A stretch of DNA of 56,966 nucleotides from Bacteroidota bacterium (GTDB lineage: Bacteria; Bacteroidota; Ignavibacteria; Tepidaquicellales; Tepidaquicellaceae), in the NCBI GenBank assembly GCA_018266875.1, contig JAFDZR010000027.1, positions 1 through 56,966 on the forward strand, given 5' to 3'. This document shows, piece by piece, positions 36,218-45,038 of this stretch; within the stretch, counting starts at the first letter, position 1, and every line of letters begins with the position of its first letter. Both the position numbers and the translations under genes were made by a program. The notes below the pieces were generated by a model. It ran no database searches. It was not told where the DNA came from and saw only the letters and a list, made by a program, of their open reading frames with translations.

Positions 36218-37366
36218 TCAGTCAATTTTCTGCAGTACAGCAAGTATCTTCTGACCTTTTCTGAGAAACAATTTCAATTTATCAATTTCAAAATTATCGC
36301 TTTCCGTCAGAGCGCTAATTATCAATGCGTCATATCCTCCCGGGCACATCATTCTTGTGGTTGCAATGTTTTCAAACTTTATCAGATTACCGATGTTCAT
36401 GAATTTTCCGTTCATGGAATTGCATCCTGTATTACCGGAAAAATTATTCCGGTCGGCATGTATCTCCAGCAGAGGCATACCGTTTTTGAAATCATTTCTG
36501 TCAAGCGTTTCATCACCGAGCTTTTCAATTACCCAGATATCGTTTATGTTATACGAGTAACGGGATGCGTCATATCCTGTGAATTCCCCGCAGCCGGTAA
36601 GCGTCATATTGTCGGCGGTAACGGTTACCTCATAAGGATATTTCTTTCCGCTAATCAAATCTGAGCATTCTTTCCTTATTATTGTGATTATCATCTCACT
36701 GCTGTCCTGATCTGCAGTTACTATCATTGTATCTGATCTGAGTTCACTGAATGTCTTTATAATTTTATACTCGTCATTTTCAATGCATGAATAGTAATTA
36801 AGATCAGCCGTTCCTGCGCCTCTCAAATCAATTGACCATTCAGGTTCATGTCCGATTGCATAAAAGCCGATATCTTCAAAATATTTTTTCAATCTGATGT
36901 CATTTCCCCCGTATCCGGATGAATCATAATTCATTCTGAATAGAGCTCTTATTGCTTCATCGGATTTAAGCGAAAGAATTCCTTGATCTATATAATAATT
37001 GTTGCATTTCTGCAGCACATCGAAAAAGTCATTATCTATCTGATAAGCGCACATCATTCTTGTGGAGACTATCTTTTCAAAAGTTATCTTCCCGCCGTCT
37101 GAAGTCACTGTGCCCGAGAACGAATTACAGCCGGTATTCCCTCTTACTGTATGCGCTTTTATGTTGATATCCATATATGGAATTCCCTTCATAAAAGACC
37201 CGGCGTCAATTTTCTGATTGTCAATTTCAAGAAGCTCCCACCTTCCGTTGAGAAAGGTCTCTGTGCCTTCGGTAGGCTGAGATGTTATCTGCATCTGCGC
37301 AGATAATAAGACAGGTTTAAAGACCAGCGCGGACATAATAACAGAAACAAGTAAAATGAATCTCAT
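36218..37366 (-). CDS. Secreted protein with two META/HslJ domains around a COG3650-like domain
   Basis: The product has 382 residues with a signal peptide (1-23). META domain 1 (about 37-150) has LNGRWELLEID, GNTGCNSFSG and TRMMCAY. The middle region (about 165-265) has YAIGHEPEWSIDLR and GCGEFTG, as in COG3650-type lipoprotein domains. META domain 2 (about 272-382) has GNTGCNSMNG and TRMMCPGG. The repeated GNTGCNS and TRMMC motifs show that the ends are homologous. META proteins include HslJ (novobiocin resistance, heat shock) in E. coli, but the role is not known. It is leftward, and its upstream region is shared with the DUF1028 gene. Confidence 0.88.
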   Translation of the reverse strand: MRFILLVSVIMSALVFKPVLLSAQMQITSQPTEGTETFLNGRWELLEIDNQKIDAGSFMKGIPYMDINIKAHTVRGNTGCNSFSGTVTSDGGKITFEKIVSTRMMCAYQIDNDFFDVLQKCNNYYIDQGILSLKSDEAIRALFRMNYDSSGYGGNDIRLKKYFEDIGFYAIGHEPEWSIDLRGAGTADLNYYSCIENDEYKIIKTFSELRSDTMIVTADQDSSEMIITIIRKECSDLISGKKYPYEVTVTADNMTLTGCGEFTGYDASRYSYNINDIWVIEKLGDETLDRNDFKNGMPLLEIHADRNNFSGNTGCNSMNGKFMNIGNLIKFENIATTRMMCPGGYDALIISALTESDNFEIDKLKLFLRKGQKILAVLQKID

Positions 37367-37525
37367 ATTGATTGAGTTAATTTGATTCCGGTTAACTTCC
37401 GGTTTTTTATTAAAGTTTATAATTAAAACTCTCTCTCAAATGCCATAACTCTAAGTTGTAAATTTTAATAACTTTATCTAATTTGTATCAATTGCTTAAA
37501 TTCCATAAAATAATTTTTTAAAGAA

Positions 37526-38509
37526 ATGAAAAACTGTTTTTTAATTTTTTCACTCGTTTTAATTTCAATTAATTCCTATTCCCAGAATATGTACCGTGAA
37601 AAACTTGCGCATACATTTTCCATCGTCGCGCGCGACCCGGTTACAGGCGAGATGGGCGTGGCAGTTCAGTCACACTGGTTCTCAGTCGGATCCATCGTGA
37701 GCTGGGGTGAAGCAGGGGTTGGTGTTGTAGCTACGCAGTCTTTTGTAAACCCTTCGTTCGGAGTAAGAGGACTTGAACTGCTGAATGCAGGCAGATCCCC
37801 GCAGGAAGTTGTGGATGAACTGATATCATCCGACGAGGGAAGGGACGTGAGACAGCTTGCCGTTCTAGATACAAAAGGTAGATCTGCGTCATATACCGGA
37901 AAGAACTGCATTCCGGAAGCCGGCAACATTGCAAAGGAAAATTTTTCCGTGCAGGCGAATATGATGCTTACTGATAAAGTATGGAGCGCTATGTCAGAAG
38001 CTTTTGAAAATTCATCGGGACCTCTTGCTGAAAGACTGATTACAGCTCTTGAGGCAGGACAAAATGCCGGCGGCGATATCCGTGGCAAACAGTCTGCATG
38101 TCTTCTTATTGTTAACGGCGAGTCAACGGGGAAAGTCTGGGAAGACAGAAAAATTGATCTCAGAGTTGAAGATAATCCTGAACCGATCACAGAGTTAAAA
38201 AGACTTCTGAAAGTTTACAGGGCGTACGAACATATGAACAGAGGAGATCTCGCGGTCGAAATGCAGGATATGGATCTTGCAATGAAAGAGTATTCAGCTG
38301 CAGAGGAAATGTTCCCGGATAATCTTGAAATGAAATTCTGGCACGCCGTAACTCTTGCAAATACCGGGAAGACTGATGAATCTCTCCCGCTCTTTACGGA
38401 GGTATTCAAAGGTGATGAGAACTGGAGAATATTATTCTCAAGACTAAAAGGTGCGGGACTTCTGACAATTAGCGGTGAAGAAATAAAAAAAATTACTGAT
38501 CTCAGATAA
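37526..38509 (+). CDS. Secreted DUF1028 (Ntn-hydrolase-like) protein with TPR-like tail
   Basis: The product has 327 residues with a signal peptide (1-19). The DUF1028 core spans ~25-225: HTFSIVARDPVTGEMGVAVQSHWFSVG, GVGVVATQS, QLAVLDTKG, and SYTGKNCIPEAGNI. The conserved Ser in FSIVARD is a candidate nucleophile of the Ntn-hydrolase-like fold. The C-terminal ~90 residues have helical TPR-like repeats (AMKEYSAAEEMFPDNLEMKFW). The domain is common in secreted proteins and often thought to have amidohydrolase activity, but this is unproven. A small P-loop kinase gene follows 17 bases later, so the two may be co-transcribed. Confidence 0.88.
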   Translation: MKNCFLIFSLVLISINSYSQNMYREKLAHTFSIVARDPVTGEMGVAVQSHWFSVGSIVSWGEAGVGVVATQSFVNPSFGVRGLELLNAGRSPQEVVDELISSDEGRDVRQLAVLDTKGRSASYTGKNCIPEAGNIAKENFSVQANMMLTDKVWSAMSEAFENSSGPLAERLITALEAGQNAGGDIRGKQSACLLIVNGESTGKVWEDRKIDLRVEDNPEPITELKRLLKVYRAYEHMNRGDLAVEMQDMDLAMKEYSAAEEMFPDNLEMKFWHAVTLANTGKTDESLPLFTEVFKGDENWRILFSRLKGAGLLTISGEEIKKITDLR

Positions 38510-38526
38510 TTTAAAAATTTAATTCC

Positions 38527-39027
38527 ATGAGTGATGTTTTGATACTCACCGGCGCATGCGGTGCCGGTAAAACCACTGTTTCAAAAGAGTGGGCAATCAA
38601 GAAAAAGGGAGCTGCCGTCGAATGCGATTATTTCACAGAATGGATCTATGACGACAGGTTTCTAAGGTTTACTTTCGAAGAGGAACTGCTGGTGGCGAGG
38701 ATCTCCTTAAATGCCGCAAAGGAATATCTTAAACTCTCAATTCCTGTGGCAGTTGAAAATGTCTGGACGCCGATCGGCATTGAATATCTTCACAAGGAAT
38801 TTTCACGTCTTGAAACAGTTGACAGGATCAGATTCGTCTGGCTCAGATGCAGTATCAATGAAAATCACAGACGTGACAGACTGAGAATTCCTGAAAATAT
38901 TATGGGTGAAAGAGTTGATATTGTTAATGATCAGCTTAACAGTTATATATGGCAGGATTATGTGAATATTATTGATAATACTTTTTTAAATGTAAAGGAA
39001 ACAATTTCTGAGATCGAAAAACTTTAA
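38527..39027 (+). CDS. Small AAA/P-loop kinase-like ATPase
   Basis: The product has 166 residues. Walker A is LTGACGAGKTT (residues 7-17), giving the GxxGxGK(T/S) pattern with Lys at 15. The rest resembles shikimate/gluconate-kinase-like folds (WIYDDRF, VENVWTPIG, VWLRCSINENHRRDRLRI). Substrate is unknown. It lies 17 bases after the DUF1028 gene and 121 bases before the DinB gene. Confidence 0.82.
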   Translation: MSDVLILTGACGAGKTTVSKEWAIKKKGAAVECDYFTEWIYDDRFLRFTFEEELLVARISLNAAKEYLKLSIPVAVENVWTPIGIEYLHKEFSRLETVDRIRFVWLRCSINENHRRDRLRIPENIMGERVDIVNDQLNSYIWQDYVNIIDNTFLNVKETISEIEKL

Positions 39028-39148
39028 GATCCCGGAGGTTAATAACAAATTATTCTTGCAACAATAATTCAATGTATAAGTATATTTTTATTGTCTCTCT
39101 AAAAACTTAAATTCTTAAACCTTTTCCAATAATAAAAAACAAAATAAA

Positions 39149-39649
39149 ATGACATTATCAGAATCCCTGCTTGCTGAATTTCAGCGTGAAGCGCAGCTAA
39201 CAAGAAAGATGCTTGAACGTTTGCCCGACGGTAAATTTGATTACAAACCTCATGACAAATCCATGTCACTCGGTAAACTTTCAAGCCATATTGCCGATAT
39301 TCCAAACTGGGTCGGCGTAACAATTGAAACTGAAGAACTCGATTTTGCTGATTTTGAATATAAACCGTTTGAAGCAAATACAAGAGATGAATTGCTCAAA
39401 GCTTTTGATGGATTTGTTGCAAATGCCGTTGAAGTATTCAAGAGAAACGATGATGAAAAACTTATGGGGAACTGGACAATGAAAAACGGTGATCAGGTTT
39501 ATTTTACAATGCCTAAAGCTGCTGTTCTGAGAGAATTTGTTTTCAATCACAATACTCATCACAGAGGTCAGCTTTCTGTTTATCTTCGTATGAATGACGT
39601 CCCTCTGCCTTCCATCTACGGACCTACGGCAGACGAAGGTTCTATGTAA
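39149..39649 (+). CDS. DinB-family putative metal-dependent protein
   Basis: The product has 166 residues and four-helix-bundle style. The N-terminal LLAEFQREAQLTRKMLERLP is typical. The metal-binding histidines appear in GKLSSHIADIPNW (His in helix 2) and NHNTHHRGQLSVYLR (two or three His). The family binds zinc or nickel and has thiol-transfer or unknown activity in bacteria; DNA-damage induction, as in Bacillus dinB, cannot be inferred. It is monocistronic, with a terminator 20 bases after the stop that overlaps the end of the convergent gene. Confidence 0.88.
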   Translation: MTLSESLLAEFQREAQLTRKMLERLPDGKFDYKPHDKSMSLGKLSSHIADIPNWVGVTIETEELDFADFEYKPFEANTRDELLKAFDGFVANAVEVFKRNDDEKLMGNWTMKNGDQVYFTMPKAAVLREFVFNHNTHHRGQLSVYLRMNDVPLPSIYGPTADEGSM

Positions 39650-39666
39650 TCAAAAAAAATTTCCCT

Positions 39667-39687
39667 GCGGCGGAATTTATCCGCCGC
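39667..39687 (+). terminator. Terminator after the DinB gene
   Basis: GCGGCGGA (39667-39674) pairs with TCCGCCGC (39680-39687) around a 5-base loop (ATTTA), followed by TTTTATTTT. It overlaps the convergent FAD oxidoreductase stop (39690) region, where it could also serve the minus strand. Confidence 0.85.
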
Positions 39688-39689
39688 TT

Positions 39690-40811
39690 TTATTTTAATG
39701 CTTCCCTTGCCGTAAAGGAAGATAGCGCTATACCCATTCCGTTGCAGGAAACAATGCATTTGACCCTGTCCGAGATATCTTTTATAAAAGGAAGTTTGTT
39801 TTCTGTAAACCCCATGATCCCGCTCCAGCTGAAGTCAATTTCAAATTCCTGTTTATATAAGATCATTTCACTGAGTTTTTCTTTCAGATCATAGAGTATT
39901 TTATCATTTGAACTGAACTCATCGGTTTCTTCTTTCTCAAAATCCAGATTTCTCCCGCCGCCGAATATTATTCTGTTACCGTAATTTCTGAAATAATAAA
40001 ATCCTTCGTCATAATGAAACGCGCCTTTAAATTTCAGATCCTTCACCGGTTTTGTAATGATCACCTGACCTCTGCCCGGTTTAATTTTTAATTCTGGAAG
40101 GAATTTAGAAGTAAAAGCATTCGCGCATACTGTCAGGGATTTACAGCTGAATGTGATTCTTTCATCCGCAGAAATGCTCTTCACAAATACATTCACGTAG
40201 TTTTCCTTTTCACTGTAAGACAGAGCATTGCAGCCGTTGATAATATTTATTCCAAGCGACGAAGCGTATCTCTGAAAAGTTCTCATCATTTTTCCTGTGT
40301 CTATCTGTGATTCAAAACGGCTGTATATAAGCGAAGTGACTTTCTCCGGATTAAATCCAAATTCATTTATCTTCTCATTTTCCCGGGAATATACATCTTC
40401 GTTAAATATATGTCTGAGTTTATCATTTACCATACCCAGTTGGGACATGCTTCCTGAATGTCTGTCATCAATTAATTCATATCCACCGTAATTCAAAAAT
40501 CCGATATTTTCATCACCAAGTCTTTTTCTTAATAGTCCGATTCCTTCCCATCTGTCGGAGACGAGTTTTACAGTCTTTTTTTCTCCTAAGTTCTTAAGGT
40601 CTGAAAGTATTTCCGTAAAGCTTCCGAAACAAGCGAATCCTGCATTCTTTGTGCTTGCGCCTTCCGGGAAAATTCCTTTCTCAAGGATCAGCACTTGTCT
40701 TTCAGGGAATTTCTCCATGATCTCGCATGCAACGGAAAGCCCAAGTACACCGCCGCCGATTACAATGTGGTCATAATTTACAAATGAATTTTTTTCCCAG
40801 AATGAAAGCAA
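39690..40811 (-). CDS. FAD-dependent oxidoreductase (DAO family)
   Basis: The product has 373 residues. The N-terminal dinucleotide-binding motif is HIVIGGGVLGLSVACEI, followed by LILEKGIFPEGAST and NAGFACFG. The C-terminal half has the second DAO/FAD strand (PGRGQVIITKP), FRNYGNRIIFGGGR and a closing SCNGMGIAL segment. Family members oxidise amino-acid or N-methyl-amine groups; the substrate is not clear. It is the last gene of a leftward run after the semialdehyde dehydrogenase, separated by 87 bases, so a shared transcript is possible but not certain. A catabolic role next to the kynurenine-type genes is inference. Confidence 0.85.
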   Translation of the reverse strand: MLSFWEKNSFVNYDHIVIGGGVLGLSVACEIMEKFPERQVLILEKGIFPEGASTKNAGFACFGSFTEILSDLKNLGEKKTVKLVSDRWEGIGLLRKRLGDENIGFLNYGGYELIDDRHSGSMSQLGMVNDKLRHIFNEDVYSRENEKINEFGFNPEKVTSLIYSRFESQIDTGKMMRTFQRYASSLGINIINGCNALSYSEKENYVNVFVKSISADERITFSCKSLTVCANAFTSKFLPELKIKPGRGQVIITKPVKDLKFKGAFHYDEGFYYFRNYGNRIIFGGGRNLDFEKEETDEFSSNDKILYDLKEKLSEMILYKQEFEIDFSWSGIMGFTENKLPFIKDISDRVKCIVSCNGMGIALSSFTAREALK

Positions 40812-40898
40812 CTTTTAAAAATTTTTTGATTTTATATTATTCCGGATTTCTGTATTCGGAAATCAGAAGAGGATTTTTAATTAATTTCAAATTACAGT

Positions 40899-42344
40899 TC
40901 AGAGTATCTTCAGACAGACATTCTTTGGTTCCGTAAAGAACCTAAGAGCTTCCAGTCCGCCTTCCCTTCCGACTCCGGAATTTTTCACTCCTCCGAATGG
41001 AGTCCGCAGATCCCTGACCATCCAGCAGTTTATCCATACAATGCCTGATTTTATTTTTGCCGACATTCTGTGCGCGCGTGAGAGATCGCCCGTCCACAAT
41101 ACTGATGCAAGTCCGTATTCGGTTGAGTTTGCCATTTCAAGAACTTCCTCTTCGGTTTCAAAAGGAATAAGTGTTACTACCGGACCGAAAATTTCTTCCT
41201 GATTCGGCGTGCACTTGTGATCAAGTCCTTCGATCACAGTCGGTTCGATAAACCAGCCGTTTTTGCATCTGCCTTTGATTTCAACAGGATTCCCGCCGCA
41301 TATTATCGTACCGCCTTCCCTGACTGCAAGATCAATGTAATATAAAATTTTCTCAAAATGCTGTTTCGATACTATGGCTCCGATGTCAGTATCTTCTTTA
41401 AGAGGATCCCCGGTTTTAAGAGCTTTTACTTTTTCGGCAAAATCCTTTCTGAACTTATCATAAATTTCCTTTTCAATGAATATCCTGGAACCGCAGAGAC
41501 AGATCTCACCCTGATTCGTGAATGATGACTTCACAGTAGTCTCAAGCATCTCTTCATAATTGCAGTCTTTGAATATCATCACGGGATTTTTTCCTCCGAG
41601 CTCAAGTGATAACTTCTTGAACATTGGAGACGCAACGCCGGCTATTGCCCTTCCCGTTTTCGTTCCGCCGGTAAATGTCACTGCTTTTATTTTCGGATGA
41701 GAAACAATTGCCGATCCTGCTTTATGTCCGTAACCGTGTATGATGTTCAAAACTCCGCGGGGAAGTCCGGCTTCAATGCAGATCTCGGAAAGCATGAAAG
41801 CCGTCAGCGGTGTAATTTCAGACGGCTTTGCAATTACACAGTTTCCGGAAGCCAGCGCAGGAGCAATCTTCCAGGTGAATAAATACAGAGGAAGATTCCA
41901 GGGAGATATTGCGCCCGCTATTCCGAAAGGCTGCCGAAGAGTGTAATTCAGGACATCGCTGCTTGTAAAATGCGATTCGCTGGAGAACTGCGTAACGGCT
42001 GAAGCAAAAAATTCAAAATTCTTAACGGCTCTGGGAATGTCAACGCTCTTTGCCAGATGATAAGGCTTGCCGTTATCCCTGCTTTCAGCAAGAGCAAATT
42101 CATCCAGATTTTTTTTAATAAGCGCCGCAATGTCAAATAAAAACCCGGCTCTTTCTTCGGCTGATAATTCCGACCAACCGGGAAAAGCTTTTTCCGCATA
42201 CTGAACAGCGAGATCAACATCCTCCTTGTCAGAATCCGGAAGCATTGTGAAAACCTCGCCTGTGGAAGGATCGTAATTGTTTATGTAATTGTTGGAATAT
42301 GGAGTTGTGAGTATTCCGTCAATATAATTCTTGAGCTTTTCCAT
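40899..42344 (-). CDS. Aldehyde dehydrogenase, 2-aminomuconate 6-semialdehyde-type
   Basis: The product has 481 residues. It has the ALDH catalytic residues Glu248 (LSLELGGKNP) and Cys282 (NQGEICLCGSR), plus the NAD-binding FTGGTKTG loop. The NQGEICLC motif, WINCWMVRDLRTPFGG and SGVGREGG at the C-terminus closely resemble the ALDH8A1/aminomuconate-semialdehyde group. With tryptophan 2,3-dioxygenase upstream, the likely reaction is 2-aminomuconate 6-semialdehyde to 2-aminomuconate with NAD; hydroxymuconic semialdehyde is the alternative. The start is followed by a 281-bp region with two hairpins on the way to the DUF4286 gene. Confidence 0.9.
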   Translation of the reverse strand: MEKLKNYIDGILTTPYSNNYINNYDPSTGEVFTMLPDSDKEDVDLAVQYAEKAFPGWSELSAEERAGFLFDIAALIKKNLDEFALAESRDNGKPYHLAKSVDIPRAVKNFEFFASAVTQFSSESHFTSSDVLNYTLRQPFGIAGAISPWNLPLYLFTWKIAPALASGNCVIAKPSEITPLTAFMLSEICIEAGLPRGVLNIIHGYGHKAGSAIVSHPKIKAVTFTGGTKTGRAIAGVASPMFKKLSLELGGKNPVMIFKDCNYEEMLETTVKSSFTNQGEICLCGSRIFIEKEIYDKFRKDFAEKVKALKTGDPLKEDTDIGAIVSKQHFEKILYYIDLAVREGGTIICGGNPVEIKGRCKNGWFIEPTVIEGLDHKCTPNQEEIFGPVVTLIPFETEEEVLEMANSTEYGLASVLWTGDLSRAHRMSAKIKSGIVWINCWMVRDLRTPFGGVKNSGVGREGGLEALRFFTEPKNVCLKIL

Positions 42345-42409
42345 TATTGTTTATAAGTAATTTTGATTCGGTTTGTTAAAATTTATTCTGCCGGGAAATT
42401 TGGCTGTAG

Positions 42410-42429
42410 CCGCAATCTTCAGATTGCGG
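42410..42429. repeat. Near-perfect palindrome CCGCAATCT-TC-AGATTGCGG (REP-like, copy 1)
   Basis: CCGCAATCT (42410-42418) and AGATTGCGG (42421-42429) are exact 9-base inverted arms around TC. A second palindrome with the same frame lies at 42498-42517. The base change at the seventh position of the arm is compensated on the other arm between the two copies, which argues for a folded structure. Confidence 0.7.
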
Positions 42430-42497
42430 ACAATGCAATTCAATATTTTATTCGATGGCTATTTTAATCTTAGCCGCTCATGTTACCGGTTCCGAAG

Positions 42498-42517
42498 CCG
42501 CAACCTTCAGGTTGCGG
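42498..42517. repeat. Near-perfect palindrome CCGCAACCT-TC-AGGTTGCGG (REP-like, copy 2)
   Basis: CCGCAACCT and AGGTTGCGG are exact 9-base inverted arms. Compared with copy 1, the seventh arm base changes from T to C, and the matching base of the other arm changes from A to G. A T-run follows copy 2 (GGGTTTTTG), so it might also terminate transcription on the plus strand. Confidence 0.7.
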
Positions 42518-42625
42518 GTTTTTGATTCTTTACAATATCAATACAATTACTTTATAGCCCCGTAAATTATTAACAGAAATAAACTTACAGCATAATCCTC
42601 CGGTAAAGATTAATATCATATTAAA

Positions 42626-42928
42626 TTATTCCACCGATTCCAGTAAAGTCCTGAATGCCACGAACTTATCCCTGAATTTTCGTGTGTGCTCAGCCTGAAG
42701 ATCAGATGCATATTTGTCACAATATTTTTTATAATCATCCATTGAGTTCAGAAAATACTGGATGGAATATGTTTTCTCCTCAGGAGATTCCGGCATAATC
42801 CGGAAAAATTTATATTCCGTAAACAATCCTGTAGCAATCACGTCAGGTATGTGCTTATACTTCATCCATTCAAGCCATTCATCATGTATGGAATCTTCTA
42901 CGCTTACTGTTACATTATAAAGTATCAT
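42626..42928 (-). CDS. DUF4286-family small protein
   Basis: The product has 100 residues and matches the DUF4286 pattern: MILYNVTVSVEDSIHDEWLEWM, HIPDVIATGLFTEYKFFRI, YSIQYFLNSMDDYKKY and a helical end. DUF4286 resembles dimeric alpha-beta barrel (antibiotic-biosynthesis-monooxygenase-like) proteins. It is in a leftward block with the SDR and dioxygenase upstream and the ALDH downstream; its gap to the SDR is 128 bases. Confidence 0.85.
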   Translation of the reverse strand: MILYNVTVSVEDSIHDEWLEWMKYKHIPDVIATGLFTEYKFFRIMPESPEEKTYSIQYFLNSMDDYKKYCDKYASDLQAEHTRKFRDKFVAFRTLLESVE

Positions 42929-43056
42929 TCTTTTTTAATTTTTCTTCTGATAATTCCTTATCCATTGATTCAAACTATCATACAAAATCTAAAATCTCCG
43001 GCTAATACCTGTTTAAAATTTGAAATTCGTTATTCTCAATCAGTAATTCAAAATTA

Positions 43057-43845
43057 CTAAAGGCATCCGGTCCTCCCGCCGTCAACAGGTAAATTTATGC
43101 CGTTTATACTGGCTGCATACGGCGACGCCAGGAAAGTAACAGCATATGCCAATTCCTCCGGATCTGCAAATTTTCCCGCAGGAATTTCCGTCAGCATTTC
43201 CTTTGTCACTTCTTCGACTGATTTGCCTGATAACTTCGATTTGTTCTGTATGATGGAATCTAGTCTGGCTGTCTTTGTTGCGCCGGGGAGTACATTGTTA
43301 ACTGTGATCCCGAACTGCCCCAGTTCATTTGCAAGTGTCTTTCCCCAGCTGGCTACTGCGCCGCGGATCGTGTTTGAGACACCGAGATTCCTGAGCGGCT
43401 GCTTTACCGAAGTTGAAATAATGTTAATGATCCTTCCGTAACCTTCTTTTTTCATTCCACCGCATAGAGCCTGAACAAGTATCTGATTACAGATCAGATG
43501 ATTTGAAAATGCCTGTATGAATTCCGAAGTGTCCGCTGATATTGCTTCGCCGCCTTTTGGTCCGCCTGTATTGTTTACAAGTATGTGAACAGGTTTTGAT
43601 TCGGATATAAAATTATGCATCTTTGTTTTAAGGGATTCCGGATCGGAAAAATCCGCAACAATGAAATTATGATCCTGCTCTTTTGTAGCCGGCAGCTCTC
43701 TCAGAACTTTCCTTAATGATTCTTCATTCCTTGAAATCAATACAACATCCGCTCCTGAAGCTGCAAGCTGTACCGCCACTGCTCTTCCTATGCCCTGGGT
43801 GCTTCCGCAGACAATTGCTTTTTTATTCTTAAGATCAATTTTCAT
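43057..43845 (-). CDS. Short-chain dehydrogenase/reductase with degenerate catalytic motif
   Basis: The product has 262 residues with Rossmann features: the glycine motif GSTQGIG (14-20), NNTGGPKGG and the C-terminal GINLPVDGGRTG. The catalytic Ser region is IISTS (144-146), but the usual YxxxK is replaced by SNTIR (residues 157-161): Ser157 stands where Tyr should be and Arg161 where Lys should be. This is the pattern of the BKR-like SDR subfamily that lacks a perfect catalytic tetrad. It overlaps the tryptophan dioxygenase stop by four bases (ATGA), so the two are co-translated. Its role is not clear; a non-canonical oxidoreductase or regulator is possible. Confidence 0.85.
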   Translation of the reverse strand: MKIDLKNKKAIVCGSTQGIGRAVAVQLAASGADVVLISRNEESLRKVLRELPATKEQDHNFIVADFSDPESLKTKMHNFISESKPVHILVNNTGGPKGGEAISADTSEFIQAFSNHLICNQILVQALCGGMKKEGYGRIINIISTSVKQPLRNLGVSNTIRGAVASWGKTLANELGQFGITVNNVLPGATKTARLDSIIQNKSKLSGKSVEEVTKEMLTEIPAGKFADPEELAYAVTFLASPYAASINGINLPVDGGRTGCL

Positions 43846-44951
43846 TTTTTATTTTTAAGGGTTGCTGTATAATAAAACCCGAGTTCTGTTTTCATTTCTT
43901 CCGGAAGCGCAGGAAGCTCTGATCTTGGTATGAGATATGTGGGAAGATCAAAAAGGTCTTTAAAGACTTTATGTTTCTCTGCTGTCTGCAGCAGATATTG
44001 ATGTCCCGAGGAACCGCCAGTTCCGACTTTTGCGCCGATGATCCGGTGTACCATCAGAGCATGCTTGTATCTCCAGGTGGTGAAATGTTCGTCAATGTCT
44101 ACAAGATATGTCAGCAGCCTGTATGGCAGGTGAAGTATAGGTTCATCGCGGTATAGATTTATGAAAAGCGCCGCCAGCATTGACCTGTGCGAAAGACGCC
44201 TGTGTCCGTTTTTTCTTAGTTCATTGTATTTTCCTTCGTCGAGTAACGCTTCGAAATTTTCCTTTGTTGATTCAAATACTTCAAGCTGCTTTGCTTTTTT
44301 TTCGTCTGTCAGACTTGGATTGTTCAGAATAATACTCTTTTCATTTTCAAGAGTAACTCCCACCGCATCTTTGTAATAATTCCAGAAATTGAATTCATCC
44401 GTATTCAGAAAAGGAATTCTGGAAAGCCATTTGTCAATGGATTCGTAAATTGAATCTGTGTTCTGGGATTCAATAAGCATTTTCTGATGCTCGTCGGATA
44501 CCAGAGAATAATAATTCTTATCATTGAATTTCACCCTGCTGTCAGTATTCAACCCGAGTTTGTTTTCTATTAATCTGAACTGGTAGCTCTGAAATCCCGA
44601 AGCCGGGATCAGATAATCCCTGAATTCAAGAAAATCCAGCGGTGTCATAGTTTCTATCACTCCCAGCTGATCTATTAAGATCTTCTGTATAACTGTTATT
44701 CTCCTGAGTCTTGCTACCGCAATTCCAATATTCCTTTCGTCAATGTCATCTTTGAGGAACATAGACGAAACCGAATCCAGCTCGTGAAGGATCTGTTTGA
44801 ACCAGAGTTCATATGCCTGATGCACAATTATAAAAAGCATCTCATCATGCGCATGATCATTGTACTCATCACTTTTTGGCAGCTGACTTGTCAGGAGTTT
44901 GTCAAGCTGAAGATAATCAGCATAATAAACGGGAGGAAAAGGTTTTTTCAT
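43842..44951 (-). CDS. Tryptophan 2,3-dioxygenase
   Basis: The product has 369 residues. Signatures of the heme dioxygenase family are: YADYLQLDKLLTSQ and HDEMLFIIVHQAYELWFKQIL (substrate and His region), SGFQSYQFRLIENKLG, HRRLSHRSMLAALF and RYKHALMVHRIIGAKVGTGGSSGHQYL (proximal heme His). The order and spacing match bacterial and animal TDO. It opens the indole ring to N-formylkynurenine. The SDR gene overlaps it by four bases. Upstream is an 87-bp divergent region to the thpR-like gene. Formamidase, kynureninase, kynurenine monooxygenase and 3-hydroxyanthranilate dioxygenase are not in this window. Confidence 0.95.
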   Translation of the reverse strand: MKKPFPPVYYADYLQLDKLLTSQLPKSDEYNDHAHDEMLFIIVHQAYELWFKQILHELDSVSSMFLKDDIDERNIGIAVARLRRITVIQKILIDQLGVIETMTPLDFLEFRDYLIPASGFQSYQFRLIENKLGLNTDSRVKFNDKNYYSLVSDEHQKMLIESQNTDSIYESIDKWLSRIPFLNTDEFNFWNYYKDAVGVTLENEKSIILNNPSLTDEKKAKQLEVFESTKENFEALLDEGKYNELRKNGHRRLSHRSMLAALFINLYRDEPILHLPYRLLTYLVDIDEHFTTWRYKHALMVHRIIGAKVGTGGSSGHQYLLQTAEKHKVFKDLFDLPTYLIPRSELPALPEEMKTELGFYYTATLKNKK

Positions 44952-45038
44952 AAATCGTAATGTAATTTGAATTAAAATAGAATTAATGAATGATTATTTA
45001 AAGTAAGTTTTATATATTTAAACTTTCTGAGAAAGTAA

